NCBI GenBank assembly: GCA_026982275.1
Contig: JALSHK010000033.1
Coordinates: forward strand, 1-6,271
Origin: Paracoccaceae bacterium
GTDB taxonomy: Bacteria > Pseudomonadota > Alphaproteobacteria > Rhodobacterales > Rhodobacteraceae
Reading direction: 5' to 3'
DNA length: 6,271 bases
Of the stretch, positions 6,158 through 6,271 are shown one piece after another (position 1 is the stretch's first letter; the number at the start of each line of letters is the position of its first letter). A program made the position numbers and the translations under genes. Under the pieces are notes generated by a model, which worked only from the letters and a program-made list of their open reading frames with translations, was not told the origin of the DNA and made no database searches.

Positions 6158-6271
6158 ATGTTTTTTTCAAAATCCGTTTCCGCGCTCATCTTGTGTCTGG
6201 GCCTCGTTCCTGCCAGCCTGCAGGCGGAGATCTGGGATAACTGGGACTCCTATGATACCCTCTATAGCCGG
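6158..6271 (+). CDS. Start of an exported protein with a Sec signal peptide, cut by the window edge
   Basis: An ATG at 6158 with GAGG at 6148-6151 (6-base spacing) opens a frame of 38 codons that runs to the window end. Residues 1-6 carry one lysine, 7-17 form a hydrophobic core (VSALILCLGLV), and ASLQA at 19-23 is a good signal peptidase I site, leaving a mature protein that begins EIWDNWDSYDTLYSR. There is no lipobox cysteine at the cleavage site, so it is not a typical lipoprotein. The mature start is rich in Trp, Tyr and Asp. The protein is therefore likely periplasmic, outer membrane or secreted. I do not recognise the family from 15 mature residues. It lies 86 bp after the AraC-family gene on the same strand; that gap holds TTGACC at 6091-6096 without a well-placed -10 partner. 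Confidence 0.75.
   Translation, partial: MFFSKSVSALILCLGLVPASLQAEIWDNWDSYDTLYSR

Overview
The window looks like chromosomal core DNA from an alphaproteobacterium, most likely a member of the Rhodobacterales. The reasons are the order trkA-trkH-hfq-hflX, which I know from that group. The short alphaproteobacterial type of Hfq fits too, with its RKEK rim and a C-terminal tail of only about 13 residues after the Sm core. MiaA carries the NADALQVY version of its substrate-binding motif. All genes lie on the + strand, and no mobile element, tRNA, rRNA or CRISPR array is visible.

Layout: 1-985 is the 3' two thirds of trkA (K+ uptake, regulatory RCK subunit); 989-2491 is trkH (K+-translocating membrane subunit). 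A hairpin with a T-run follows trkH, then a TATAAT box ahead of hfq. 2612-2851 is hfq (RNA chaperone), immediately followed in the same frame by hflX (2852-4120, ribosome-associated GTPase) from a TTG codon. After 86 bp holding an AT-rich perfect inverted repeat comes miaA (4207-5127, tRNA A37 dimethylallyltransferase). After a further AT-rich gap comes an AraC-family regulator (about 5244-6071, probably from TTG). The last 114 bases are the start of an exported protein with a Sec signal peptide, cut by the window edge and not identified.

Functionally there are three blocks. The first is a K+ uptake system (TrkA gates TrkH). The second is a post-transcriptional and translation-quality block: hfq, hflX and miaA, the same three genes that form miaA-hfq-hflX in enterobacteria, but with miaA on the other side. 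The third is a transcription regulator next to a secreted protein, whose connection is only inferred from position.

I see no undescribed system. The points that deserve a second look are an Ala in place of the glycine in the second selectivity-filter loop of TrkH, two stop/TTG gene junctions in the same frame, a strong hairpin within the first codons of the AraC gene, uneven base composition inside miaA, and the unidentified exported protein.
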